Shown: positions 1 through 7,367 of the stretch, piece by piece
How positions within the stretch are numbered: position 1 is the stretch's first letter
How the letters are laid out: each line of letters begins with the position of its first letter
DNA from: JAIPIY01 sp964489785
GTDB lineage: Bacteria > Patescibacteriota > Minisyncoccia > Phycocordibacterales > UBA1006
Direction: 5' to 3'
NCBI GenBank assembly: GCA_964489785.1
Contig: CAZAZY010000012.1
Coordinates: forward strand, 1-24,070
DNA length: 24,070 nucleotides
Made by a program: the position numbers and the translations under genes
Notes under the pieces: generated by a model
Database searches by the model: none
Told to the model about the DNA's origin: nothing
The model's input: only the letters and a program-made list of their open reading frames with translations

Positions 1-1336
1 GCACATCCTTAACTACCCCAGATAATGATGACAAAGAAAAACCTCCCTCGGAAATAGTTTGTTGTTCCAAAATGGAAACCTTGAGATCGAGTTCTTGAAT
101 AGCTTTGGTTAAAACAGGAATCATACCAATATAATTAATAGAAAGAAGTTCTCGAGAGTTGTTAACCAATGATGGAATAACATCTTGCATTTCTTGTGCA
201 ATAAAACCAATTTGGTAAGTATTATTTGATATCATAGTGTAATCTACGGGACGAAGCTGATTGATAGTATCCAGACCAAAGGTAAGATTTTGAATGTTAG
301 TTTTTAATCGTTGGTCAGATATCTGACTTAGGGTGCCAGCAAGAACGGCATTACCATTAGCAAGAACAGAAAAAATAGAATTCCCTGTTGAATCATTAAT
401 ATTAAAATCAGAATCCAATCTCATGCTGGTTTCTGGTCTTCCCGCAGTTGGTCCTGCTTGTGCCGTATTATAAAACCAAAAAAATCCATCATCTTCTATT
501 GTGGAGAGATGATATGAATAATCATCTTCATTTCCATCATATAATAATGAATCCGGGTCAGCATTTATTGAATCCACAATAGTGCTTTGGATAACATAGA
601 AATCATTAATGTTCGTATCGGTAACAAAGCGCCCTTTTGTATCAAGTCCTGATTGCGGATCGAATTCATAATGATCAGCACTATTTTTTAAACCACCAGC
701 CCAAAAAGAAAATCCATAACGCTTTGCAGAATCGGCATCCTCTTTTGCTTCCATAACGCCATACATACCACCACCTAATAATTCAAGATCTAAATCATTT
801 ACCAATGAAATCCCAGCACCAGCACCTGTGGGCTCACTGGTGACACTTAAGCTAATATCTTGCCGGTCATTTATAGTATCCTTAACTCCTAGATCGATAC
901 CATCTCGCCTGAGAGAAAATGAGGTATTTGCATTATTGGATATTTCACTATCTCTATGGATAATTGTAAAGCCATTTACTAATTCCCCTGTGATCATAGT
1001 GATAGTCTCATTTGTGTCATAATTACTATTTGCAATCATTGAGCCCTGTACAAATAATCGCATATTAGGATCCGTGTTCGTTAGCGGCAGATAGTTCAGA
1101 GGATCAAACCCAATCCCTACATAATCAGCATCATTAAAAACTGATCCGTTCAAACTATCAATCTGCCAAGTAGAATCAATAAGACAAGCAACATCTGTCG
1201 GACCAGCACACAAAGTATCAACAACAGGATCCAATGTTTCCCCTGGTGCAATAGCAAATACTGCTAGTGCAGTAAATGCGATAGAAGAGATGAGTGCACC
1301 TACTATAGACACCTTGTAGTGTGTGGTATAAGACAT
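1..1336 (-). CDS. S74-domain surface fibre protein, first copy (3' end outside window)
   Basis: This open frame starts at 1336 and runs off the left edge after 445 codons without a stop. Residues 1-41 are identical to those of the next gene: a short charged start, a hydrophobic signal segment around residues 8-31, then PGETLDPVVDT. Residues 42 to about 330 are a unique, probably beta-rich body with no family I recognise. From S340 the Peptidase_S74 intramolecular chaperone domain begins (SDQRLKTNI, later IGFIAQEMQDVIPSLV). In phage endosialidase-type fibres this domain trimerises the fibre and cleaves itself in front of the serine; the Ser-Lys pair five residues apart is present (S340, K345). 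The protein is probably a secreted trimeric surface fibre (inference). The start was chosen because it sits just after an extended -10 box and opens the signal peptide. Confidence 0.8.
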   Translation of the reverse strand, partial: MSYTTHYKVSIVGALISSIAFTALAVFAIAPGETLDPVVDTLCAGPTDVACLIDSTWQIDSLNGSVFNDADYVGIGFDPLNYLPLTNTDPNMRLFVQGSMIANSNYDTNETITMITGELVNGFTIIHRDSEISNNANTSFSLRRDGIDLGVKDTINDRQDISLSVTSEPTGAGAGISLVNDLDLELLGGGMYGVMEAKEDADSAKRYGFSFWAGGLKNSADHYEFDPQSGLDTKGRFVTDTNINDFYVIQSTIVDSINADPDSLLYDGNEDDYSYHLSTIEDDGFFWFYNTAQAGPTAGRPETSMRLDSDFNINDSTGNSIFSVLANGNAVLAGTLSQISDQRLKTNIQNLTFGLDTINQLRPVDYTMISNNTYQIGFIAQEMQDVIPSLVNNSRELLSINYIGMIPVLTKAIQELDLKVSILEQQTISEGGFSLSSLSGVVKDV

Positions 1337-1344
1337 ATGAGAAT

Positions 1345-1353
1345 AGTATAGCA
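1345..1353 (-). promoter_or_regulatory. Extended -10 promoter of first S74 gene
   Basis: On the minus strand it reads TGC-TATACT, followed by 8 bases and then ATG. No convincing -35 box was found; T-rich sequence lies upstream. The predicted transcript starts within a base or two of the start codon. Confidence 0.65.
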
Positions 1354-1365
1354 TGATGTGTAAAT

Positions 1366-1393
1366 AAAAAAATCCCCGAGTGGGGATTTTTTT
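1366..1393 (-). terminator. Intrinsic terminator after second S74 gene
   Basis: A 12-bp perfect stem (AAAAAAATCCCC with GGGGATTTTTTT) around a 4-base loop GAGT/ACTC, with T-runs on both strands. It overlaps the stop codon of the minus-strand gene. Confidence 0.85.
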
Positions 1394-3434
1394 ATTCAAC
1401 AATAATTTCTTGAGAGATTTCTGATGTGAGATTTTCTTCCGGCTCTAAAACTATTTCTTGTTCATCTTCATTATCTTCAATGGGTAATATTTCTTGATCT
1501 TCTGACTGATTTAATTCTGGAATAATAATATAATCTTGTTCTTCCAAAGGTGTTTCCCGAGATTCTAATAATTCAATCAATTCACTTTCAGAAATACAGG
1601 TATTTCCTACACATAATTCTTCGGTAGTAATCTTCTTTGCAAAGATGTTTTGAATACCGTTACCTACATCAGCAAGAAAATCTTTAGCCGAAGTAGTTAA
1701 TGATGCCAATGAAAATCCACCTGATGCAATTGTTTGAGATTCCAGGAGAGAAACTTTGAGATTTAATTCTTGGATAGCTTTGGTAAGAATAGGGGTCATT
1801 TGTGCGTAGTATACAGACTTTTGCCCTCGACTATTTGTTGAAACAAGTTCTGGGAAATATTGTTCAAGATTTTGAGCAATAAAACCGATTTGCTTTGATC
1901 CATTTGGATCATGATTCCAATTATAAGCAACAGCATCTATATTTGATAATATTTCGAGCGTTGATGCGAGTGAAGTAATATTGGTTTTAAGATTTTCATC
2001 AGAAGTACACCCCAACCCATTTGTATCGATGATACATTCTGTGCCCCCTGTCTGAACAACAACAATTTCATTAATGGGACGTTCTGTAGAACCAATCATA
2101 AATTGGTTTTCTGCAGTATTGGTTGCGTATCCTCCGATTGCAATACTGTTCGAATATCCATCAGTAGAAGTGTAATTTCCAAGAAGGATGGAGTAACAAT
2201 CATATACAAGACAAGACGTTCCATCATCTGGAGTGGTATTAGTGGTGGTATTATCGAGACCATATCCACCTCCTGTATAATTTGCCTTATAACCAATAAA
2301 TATCGAATTCGCAGCATTAAAAGAACCTTCTAAATTTCCTGAATGATACCTCCCTGCATCCGTTCCAACAAAATGAGATCTATATGAATTAATCGCACTT
2401 TCACCTGCAGTATTACCAAAGAAATTTGATTCAAACGCATTACTTGCAGAAAATCCGGCACTGGAACCAAAAAAATTAGAATTATGAGCACCATTTGCGG
2501 CAAATCCTGCTGCGTTTCCTAAAAAGTTTGCATATGATGCTGACGTATTATAACCTGCTGATTGTCCTAAAAAATTAGAATGCGACACAGAAGGAACGGT
2601 GCCACCTGAAGCAATTTCTGTAGATACAAGACTATTTGTATTTATAACTGTGATAGGTGAAGACCCTCCGGAAACTGTAGCCCAAGAAATTTGACCTGTA
2701 CCATCTGTTTGCAATACTTGACCATTGGTTCCATCAGTATCAGGAAATGTATAAGAATTAGCGCCATTCAAAAATGAAAATGTTATTCCATCTTCATCCA
2801 GGGTAATTCTTCTTGTGTCTTCAAAAATATCCATTGGATCATCTGTATTTTCATAAGAAAAATCAAAATATAGTTGATCAAGATTTGTATGCATGCGAGA
2901 ACCATAATCATATGAATTATCGGTAGAGATCGTAATAGTTCCCTCTGGACCCAATACAAAACTGGAAACAGAACTAGTATTTTGAGAAGAAAGAGAGATA
3001 ACCCCAGGACTAGACAATTGAGGATTTCCTGTAGTATCCACAATCCCTATAAATGCATTATAATCATCTTGAGCATATACCATTCCTATTCCCGGGTAAT
3101 TACCTATAGCGGAATCAACCTCTTCTTGCATTAAAAATGCAGTCTCTAGATTATCTGGCAAAGATGCAGAAACACGGAAACTATCTCCTGTTCTCGTAAA
3201 CGATTGATCTGTAGTAATAGCACCACTACTGTCTAGATATAAAACACTTTCAGAATCTAGATATGCATAAGGATTAATAATACATACTGGATCATTTGGA
3301 CCACTACATGCAGTATCAACAACAGGATCCAATGTTTCCCCTGGTGCAATAGCAAATACTGCTAGTGCAGTAAATGCGATAGAAGAGATGAGTGCACCTA
3401 CTATAGACACCTTGTAGTGTGTGGTATAAGACAT
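1392..3434 (-). CDS. S74-domain surface fibre protein with FFGxxAG head repeats, second copy
   Basis: This 680-residue protein shares its first 41 residues with the neighbouring copy (signal segment about 8-31). Residues about 285-380 hold a 13-14-residue repeat (NFLGNAAGFAANGAHNS, NFFGSSAGFSASNAFES and similar), like the beta-helical heads of trimeric adhesins and tail fibres. The S74 chaperone domain starts at S478 (SDENLKTNI); the catalytic Ser-Lys pair is S478 and K483, and IGFIAQNLEQYFPELV follows. After it comes a segment with ELCVGNTCISESELIELL and a very acidic tail rich in Glu. Self-cleavage at S478 would release about 203 residues carrying that tail. A longer frame opens at 3536, but those codons run through the rpsG terminator and this gene's promoter, so 3434 is preferred; 3452 is a less likely alternative. 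The stop codon lies in the arm of the terminator hairpin. Confidence 0.85.
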   Translation of the reverse strand: MSYTTHYKVSIVGALISSIAFTALAVFAIAPGETLDPVVDTACSGPNDPVCIINPYAYLDSESVLYLDSSGAITTDQSFTRTGDSFRVSASLPDNLETAFLMQEEVDSAIGNYPGIGMVYAQDDYNAFIGIVDTTGNPQLSSPGVISLSSQNTSSVSSFVLGPEGTITISTDNSYDYGSRMHTNLDQLYFDFSYENTDDPMDIFEDTRRITLDEDGITFSFLNGANSYTFPDTDGTNGQVLQTDGTGQISWATVSGGSSPITVINTNSLVSTEIASGGTVPSVSHSNFLGQSAGYNTSASYANFLGNAAGFAANGAHNSNFFGSSAGFSASNAFESNFFGNTAGESAINSYRSHFVGTDAGRYHSGNLEGSFNAANSIFIGYKANYTGGGYGLDNTTTNTTPDDGTSCLVYDCYSILLGNYTSTDGYSNSIAIGGYATNTAENQFMIGSTERPINEIVVVQTGGTECIIDTNGLGCTSDENLKTNITSLASTLEILSNIDAVAYNWNHDPNGSKQIGFIAQNLEQYFPELVSTNSRGQKSVYYAQMTPILTKAIQELNLKVSLLESQTIASGGFSLASLTTSAKDFLADVGNGIQNIFAKKITTEELCVGNTCISESELIELLESRETPLEEQDYIIIPELNQSEDQEILPIEDNEDEQEIVLEPEENLTSEISQEIIVE

Positions 3435-3442
3435 ATGAGAAT

Positions 3443-3451
3443 AGTATAGCA
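3443..3451 (-). promoter_or_regulatory. Extended -10 promoter of second S74 gene
   Basis: TGC-TATACT with 8 bases to the ATG at 3434, identical to the copy at 1345-1353. No Shine-Dalgarno sequence stands between. Confidence 0.65.
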
Positions 3452-3463
3452 TGATGTGTAAAT

Positions 3464-3491
3464 AAAAAAATCCCCGAGTGGGGATTTTTTT
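3464..3491 (-). terminator. Intrinsic terminator after rpsG
   Basis: The same 12-bp A/T-flanked hairpin as at 1366-1393, here about 38 bases beyond the rpsG stop. It is part of the 183-bp repeat. Confidence 0.85.
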
Positions 3492-3529
3492 ATTTTTACT
3501 TCTTTCTCTTTTCTTCTTACTAGTTGAGA

Positions 3530-4000
3530 TTACCAAGCAAAGTGTGCGAAAGCTTTGTTTGCTTCTGCCATTTTCAAAGTGTTTTCTTTTCGTTTCACTG
3601 CTTCACCTTCGTTCTTGCTAGCCAAGATAATTTCATCAGACAATTTGATATACATTGGTTGCCCTTTTTTCTTTCGAGCAGCTTCCATGATCCATCGCAT
3701 AGCCAAAGCCAATCGTCGTTCTGGTCGAACTTCTCGTGGAACCTGATAGTTTGCACCCCCAACACGTCGTGATCGAACTTCTAGTGCAGGACCTGCATTT
3801 TTAAAAGCCAAATCAACAACTTCTAATGGGTTTGGATTTTCAGATTCTTTCTTGATTCGTTCCAAAGCTTGATAGACAACAGCCCTAGCTGTTTCTTTTC
3901 GTCCGTCCAACATAACATAGTTAATAAGACGACCTATTTTCTGAGAATTATAGATTGAATCTGGCTGAGGAATATTTCGATTTTTTACTGGTCTTCGCAT
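3530..4000 (-). CDS. rpsG: 30S ribosomal protein S7
   Basis: The 156-residue product has the usual length for bacterial S7. It begins MRRPVKNRN and carries the conserved RRVGGANYQVP and the LAMRWI helix region. S7 binds the 3' major domain of 16S rRNA and nucleates assembly of the small-subunit head. It follows rpsL after 35 bases, so the two are co-transcribed. No AGGAGG-like site precedes its ATG; the gap is AT-rich. Elongation factor genes fusA and tuf, which follow rpsG in the classic str operon, are absent: a terminator comes next, then the surface-fibre genes. Confidence 0.98.
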   Translation of the reverse strand: MRRPVKNRNIPQPDSIYNSQKIGRLINYVMLDGRKETARAVVYQALERIKKESENPNPLEVVDLAFKNAGPALEVRSRRVGGANYQVPREVRPERRLALAMRWIMEAARKKKGQPMYIKLSDEIILASKNEGEAVKRKENTLKMAEANKAFAHFAW

Positions 4001-4035
4001 ATGAAAAACTAAATAAGAGATAATGATAGGTTAAA

Positions 4036-4452
4036 TTATGATTCTTTTGGTCGTTTACGTCCGTATTTACTACGAGATTGTCGTCGCTTGTCTACACCCT
4101 GAGCATCCAACACACCACGAACGATGTGATATCGTACCCCAATCAAGTCTTTTACACGACCTCCTCGTAACATTACTACCGAGTGTTCCTGTAGGTTGTG
4201 ACCCATACCTGGGATGTATGCTGTAACTTCCATACCGTTTGTAAGACGCACACGAGCGATTTTTCGCAAAGCAGAGTTAGGTTTTTTAGGAGTTGTTGTA
4301 GATACTTTTGTACACACACCTCGTTTAAAAGGAGAGCTGTGGTACACAGGTTTGTTTTTAAGCGTATTAAAAGAATACGTCATAGCAACAGCCTTTGTTT
4401 TCTTAGAGACTTTTGTTCTTGGTTTTCTTCGTAATTGATTGATTGTTGACAT
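4036..4452 (-). CDS. rpsL: 30S ribosomal protein S12
   Basis: The 138-residue S12 sits at the decoding centre of the small subunit. Conserved blocks seen are TTTPKKPNSALRK, GHNLQEHSV and RGGRVKDL. It has the longer N-terminal region typical of Gram-positive-type S12, about 13 residues longer than E. coli. Lysines matching streptomycin-site K43 and K88 are present (K56, K101), and D102 matches the RimO-modified aspartate. The loop reads KDLIGVRYH instead of the usual KDLPGVRYH: the near-universal proline is I104. A longer frame to 4554 runs through the promoter and the upstream gene's terminator, so the start MSTINQL at 4452 is chosen. It is the first gene of the rpsL-rpsG unit. Confidence 0.97.
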   Translation of the reverse strand: MSTINQLRRKPRTKVSKKTKAVAMTYSFNTLKNKPVYHSSPFKRGVCTKVSTTTPKKPNSALRKIARVRLTNGMEVTAYIPGMGHNLQEHSVVMLRGGRVKDLIGVRYHIVRGVLDAQGVDKRRQSRSKYGRKRPKES

Positions 4453-4462
4453 AATGTGATTT

Positions 4463-4486
4463 AAAAAAGAGCACCATGTGCCCTTT
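4463..4486 (-). promoter_or_regulatory. Terminator-like hairpin in the rpsL leader (possible attenuator)
   Basis: On the minus strand, AAAGGGCAC and GTGCTCTTT pair as a 9-bp stem with one G-U pair around the loop ATG. Six T follow directly, and the rpsL ATG lies 10 bases beyond the T-run. It falls between the predicted promoter and rpsL, which fits an attenuator; that role is inferred. Alternatively TTAAAT, 6 bases before the ATG, is a leaderless promoter and the hairpin only insulates it. Confidence 0.45.
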
Positions 4487-4501
4487 AACATGAACAGAAC
4501 C

Positions 4502-4529
4502 AGTATACAGAAAGTTATAAAAAAAGCAA
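4502..4529 (-). promoter_or_regulatory. Promoter of rpsL-rpsG
   Basis: The -10 TATACT is at 4502-4507 and a weak -35 TTGCTT at 4524-4529, with a 16-bp spacer. The -35 overlaps the tail of the upstream gene's terminator. Unlike most promoters here it would give a leader of about 44 bases. Confidence 0.5.
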
Positions 4530-4563
4530 GCCCCTCTATCGAGAATATCTTCAATAGAGGGGC
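4518..4563 (-). terminator. Intrinsic terminator after the 662-residue surface protein gene
   Basis: A perfect 10-bp stem (arms 4530-4539 and 4554-4563, GCCCCTCTAT) with a 14-base loop, followed on the minus strand by TTGC and seven T. Confidence 0.85.
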
Positions 4564-4581
4564 ACTTCTTTATAGCTAGAT

Positions 4582-6570
4582 TTATTGAACTTTGAAATTC
4601 TGATTGATTACACCTTTTGTAGCTTTGAATGGCTGTGAGGTAAATACATGAGTATAGGTTCCATCAGGATTTTTTCGTTCCAATGTAACATAATATTCAC
4701 CCTTTTGCACCAAACAGTAATATTTTCCATCAGCATCTGAAACCTTGTGAGCGACTTCTTTTTGCAATCGTGCATTAAAGATACGCATAATCGCAAAAGA
4801 CAAAGGATATCCTGCGCTATCTGTCAAAATACCATGTGGTTTTGGATGTAGCCCAACAATATACAAGAACAACATGACAACATACAAACCAACCACAATG
4901 CTATTAAATACAGATTGTACCGAAAAGAATGCCAATAATGCCGTCACAAAACCTACAACATACAGAGTATTAATAATACGAATTAACAATACGTCATGTT
5001 TTTTAAAGAAGTTCGCTACCTTCATTTCTTTTTTAGCTTGTTCGTTCCAGTCGATTCCTTCGGCATCCATGGGAATATTTTTTGTGATCACCTGGCCCTG
5101 TTCTGTTACCTGGATAGGTTCACCGAAATACAGATTTGGATACAATTCATCATTTGTGCGTCCAGATAATGTTAACGAAGGAAACTTATAATGTGTTTTT
5201 CCAACAGTTATTGTATACATTCCCGGAGATACCGGAAACCCAAAACGACCATCCAAATCAGTAATAGAACTAGCTATTTCTTTACCGGTAGCATCCAGTA
5301 ATGAAACATATGCAGGGTCCAATGGCTGTTTTGTCGCAGAATCGAATACTACACCCCATGGATTATACCGTCGTCGAATACCCAAAAATGACAGAAGAAT
5401 ATTCCAGATACGAAGGAATGAAGGAATCATTCCCGCCAATCCAGAAGCCAAAGCAATTGTAGATATCAGCTGCAATGCACTCATTGGTTCTTTTCCAGCA
5501 ATGTATTTTTTTATATTTTTTATTGTGTCACTTGCAAAAAAAGATTCCAGGGTGTCAGAAGCACCAGTAAAAATTTCCGTAATTGGATTATCTATTCCTG
5601 GTGTTCCTGCTGGGTCAGTTGGTGTATCGGGTGGAGATGGTGGCAAAGGTGGTTCTTCTGGAGGCAATGGTGGTTCTTCTGGTGTTGGCACCGGGGTTAT
5701 AGGCAAAACACAATCACCACTGTTATCAACCACAAGATTATTAGGAACAGATGTTTGATTTCCTGAAATATTGGCACACATGTCATTACTGTCAGCAATA
5801 CATTGCCCATTATCCATTGAATATCCTGATGGAATTGATGCTTGGATACCAGATAGGTTTGGACAAATATCAGTAGTATCAGAAACACAGCTTCCTAGAT
5901 TATTATAAGAAAATCCTGCTGGCATAGAAGACTGAGCCCCAACGATATTAGGACAAACGTCAATTTGTATACATGCACTACCCACCAGCATATATCCAGA
6001 TGGTACAGAAGATTGAGATCCCGATATATTAAGACATGCATCAGTTGGAGGAACAAAAACACCCCCTCCACTTGATGTATCCCCGTCATCATCAGTACAT
6101 TGAAAATCAGTAACTACACATGCAGATCCAGGGCAAGAAAATTCCAACCACCCATTTGAACCAGACCATGCGTATCCATCAAATTCTCCGTCAGCGTTCA
6201 TAGTTACACCACCACCCTGTGGTGAAAAATTTACCCAACCAATTTGACTTCCCCATGCGTATCCAGACAATGCACCGGTATTCCCTGTACATTGCAATTC
6301 AACACCAGTTGATGCAGGATCAAGATTAATCCATCCAGCAACATCACCCCATGCATGTCCATCAAATTCCCCTGTCGTGTCATCAATATCGACATTACCA
6401 CCTGTTGGATTGAAGTTTATTGAACCTTGTTCAGATTGTGTAAATTCAGCACAAGAATCATTGGTAGAACAATTTGTACTGGTACCAATCGTTGCAGCGT
6501 AGACTGTTATCGAAATAAAACTAACAAGGACGATTAAAGAGCGTAATAATATTTTTTTAAGTCTATACAT
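4582..6570 (-). CDS. Multidomain surface protein: AWG repeats, Cys repeats, two carboxypeptidase-regulatory-like domains
   Basis: The 662-residue protein has, in order: a signal peptide (about 1-25, ending VYA); three repeats of the type GYAWGSQIGWVNFS (about 65-150); four Cys-containing repeats of the type CPNLSGIQASIPSGY (about 175-295); a Pro/Glu-rich linker; a membrane segment (about 360-385); a CarboxypepD_reg/Cna-B-like beta domain with DLDGRFGFPVSPGMYTITV (about 395-490); two membrane helices (about 523-574); and a second such beta domain (575-662). The repeats are familiar from predicted surface proteins of Patescibacteria (recalled, not searched). The N-terminal part is probably outside, and one or both beta domains may be cytoplasmic or external depending on topology. 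Its substrate or partner is unknown. Its promoter lies across the stop codon of the upstream M50 gene. Confidence 0.75.
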   Translation of the reverse strand: MYRLKKILLRSLIVLVSFISITVYAATIGTSTNCSTNDSCAEFTQSEQGSINFNPTGGNVDIDDTTGEFDGHAWGDVAGWINLDPASTGVELQCTGNTGALSGYAWGSQIGWVNFSPQGGGVTMNADGEFDGYAWSGSNGWLEFSCPGSACVVTDFQCTDDDGDTSSGGGVFVPPTDACLNISGSQSSVPSGYMLVGSACIQIDVCPNIVGAQSSMPAGFSYNNLGSCVSDTTDICPNLSGIQASIPSGYSMDNGQCIADSNDMCANISGNQTSVPNNLVVDNSGDCVLPITPVPTPEEPPLPPEEPPLPPSPPDTPTDPAGTPGIDNPITEIFTGASDTLESFFASDTIKNIKKYIAGKEPMSALQLISTIALASGLAGMIPSFLRIWNILLSFLGIRRRYNPWGVVFDSATKQPLDPAYVSLLDATGKEIASSITDLDGRFGFPVSPGMYTITVGKTHYKFPSLTLSGRTNDELYPNLYFGEPIQVTEQGQVITKNIPMDAEGIDWNEQAKKEMKVANFFKKHDVLLIRIINTLYVVGFVTALLAFFSVQSVFNSIVVGLYVVMLFLYIVGLHPKPHGILTDSAGYPLSFAIMRIFNARLQKEVAHKVSDADGKYYCLVQKGEYYVTLERKNPDGTYTHVFTSQPFKATKGVINQNFKVQ

Positions 6571-6578
6571 ATAAGATT

Positions 6579-6587
6579 ATTATAACA
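6579..6587 (-). promoter_or_regulatory. Extended -10 promoter of the 662-residue gene
   Basis: TGT-TATAAT on the minus strand, 8 bases before the ATG at 6570. The -10 box contains the last codon and stop of the upstream M50 gene. Confidence 0.7.
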
Positions 6588-7260
6588 CAAGGGCTGACAA
6601 AGGAATAAGATTTCCTGCAATAAGCGTGTATAAAAATACAACAACCGGCAAAAGAAGATCCCATAAAAAGAATACGAAGAAGATCAGCATGAACATCCAG
6701 TATTTTTCAAAAAATATTCGGACTGCATTCCAGTGTCTGGGAAACAATGCAAACATGATGTGATGTCCATCCAGCGGCGGTATCGGAACCAAATTAAATA
6801 CAGCTAATACGGTATTTACAATAATAATAATTCCTGCGATTTTTAGTTCTGGAGAAACAAATATTTCACCAGTCATAGAAATAGAAACAGGATCCACAAT
6901 TCCCAAAGCAATACTGGCATGGGCAATTAATGAAACCAAAATAGCAATTAAAATGTTAGAAACAGGACCAGCCAATGCAACCAATGCAGGGCCATATCTT
7001 TTATTATCCAATTGATGCAAATTAAACGGTACAGGTTTTGCCCAACCAATCAGAAAACCAGCCTTGGTAACCACCAGTAACAAGGGAATAATAATAGAAC
7101 CCCAAAGATCTAAATGTTTTATAGGGTTCAATGTTAAACGTCCCGCCATACGTGGGGTTGGGTCACCCATTGCTTCGGCTGCGTAGCCATGAGACAGTTC
7201 GTGTAAAATTACTGAAAACAATAATATCAAAATGTAAAAAACAATATCAATTCCTGCCAT
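6580..7260 (-). CDS. Site-2 protease family (M50) membrane metalloprotease
   Basis: The 226-residue polytopic membrane protein belongs to the short, PDZ-less M50 group. The zinc motif HELSH lies in the first helix (about residues 19-23), and the second metal-ligand motif NLVPIPPLDG lies near residue 165. Several further hydrophobic helices follow. The family cuts substrates within the membrane, often anti-sigma factors or signal-peptide remnants; the substrate here is unknown. The frame extends up to 7338, but those codons run back into the upstream gene's terminator. The ATG at 7260 sits 9 bases after a perfect extended -10 box and starts MAGIDIVFY. It has its own promoter and ends inside the promoter of the next gene. 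Confidence 0.88.
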   Translation of the reverse strand: MAGIDIVFYILILLFSVILHELSHGYAAEAMGDPTPRMAGRLTLNPIKHLDLWGSIIIPLLLVVTKAGFLIGWAKPVPFNLHQLDNKRYGPALVALAGPVSNILIAILVSLIAHASIALGIVDPVSISMTGEIFVSPELKIAGIIIIVNTVLAVFNLVPIPPLDGHHIMFALFPRHWNAVRIFFEKYWMFMLIFFVFFLWDLLLPVVVFLYTLIAGNLIPLSALVL

Positions 7261-7269
7261 AATGAAACC

Positions 7270-7278
7270 ATTATACCA
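7270..7278 (-). promoter_or_regulatory. Extended -10 promoter of the M50 gene
   Basis: TGG-TATAAT, a perfect consensus extended -10, lies 9 bases before the ATG at 7260. No good -35 box is visible. Confidence 0.75.
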
Positions 7279-7304
7279 AAACATGATATGAATTACTAAT
7301 AATA

Positions 7305-7330
7305 CAAAAACCACCCGAGGGTGGTTTTTG
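7305..7330 (-). terminator. Intrinsic terminator after the peptidoglycan-binding protein gene
   Basis: An 11-12-bp perfect stem (CAAAAACCACC with GGTGGTTTTTG) around a small CGAG loop, about 38 bases past the stop, with five T on each outer side. Confidence 0.85.
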
Positions 7331-7367
7331 TATTTCACTCAATTATCTGAGTATCTGAAATAAATCC

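Larger units (their letters stand above)
1214..1396. repeat. 183-bp perfect direct repeat, copy 1
   Basis: It is identical base for base to 3312-3494, offset 2098. In minus-strand order it holds a terminator hairpin, an extended -10 promoter, the start codon and 41 codons including the signal peptide. Identity stops abruptly at both ends. Confidence 0.97.
3312..3494. repeat. 183-bp perfect direct repeat, copy 2
   Basis: This is the second copy of the block at 1214-1396. Here its terminator half closes the rpsG transcript, and its promoter and leader half drives the second S74 gene. Confidence 0.97.

Noticed and set aside
3435..3536. N-terminal extension of the second S74 protein (34 extra residues)
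   Set aside because: The codons run through the rpsG terminator and this gene's own promoter; the identical first copy has no such extension.
4453..4554. 34-residue hydrophobic extension of S12
   Set aside because: It crosses the promoter, the leader hairpin and the upstream gene's terminator, and S12 starts at MSTINQL by family alignment.
5501..5758. Gly/Ser-rich plus-strand frame of 85 codons
   Set aside because: It is the complement of the Pro/Glu-rich linker of the surface protein, not a gene.
5640..6060. Repeats in the surface protein gene as a possible CRISPR or tandem-repeat element
   Set aside because: The repeats are protein-level, in frame and diverged at DNA level.
7261..7338. 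26-residue extension of the M50 protease
   Set aside because: It reads through a terminator hairpin and over a perfect extended -10 box.
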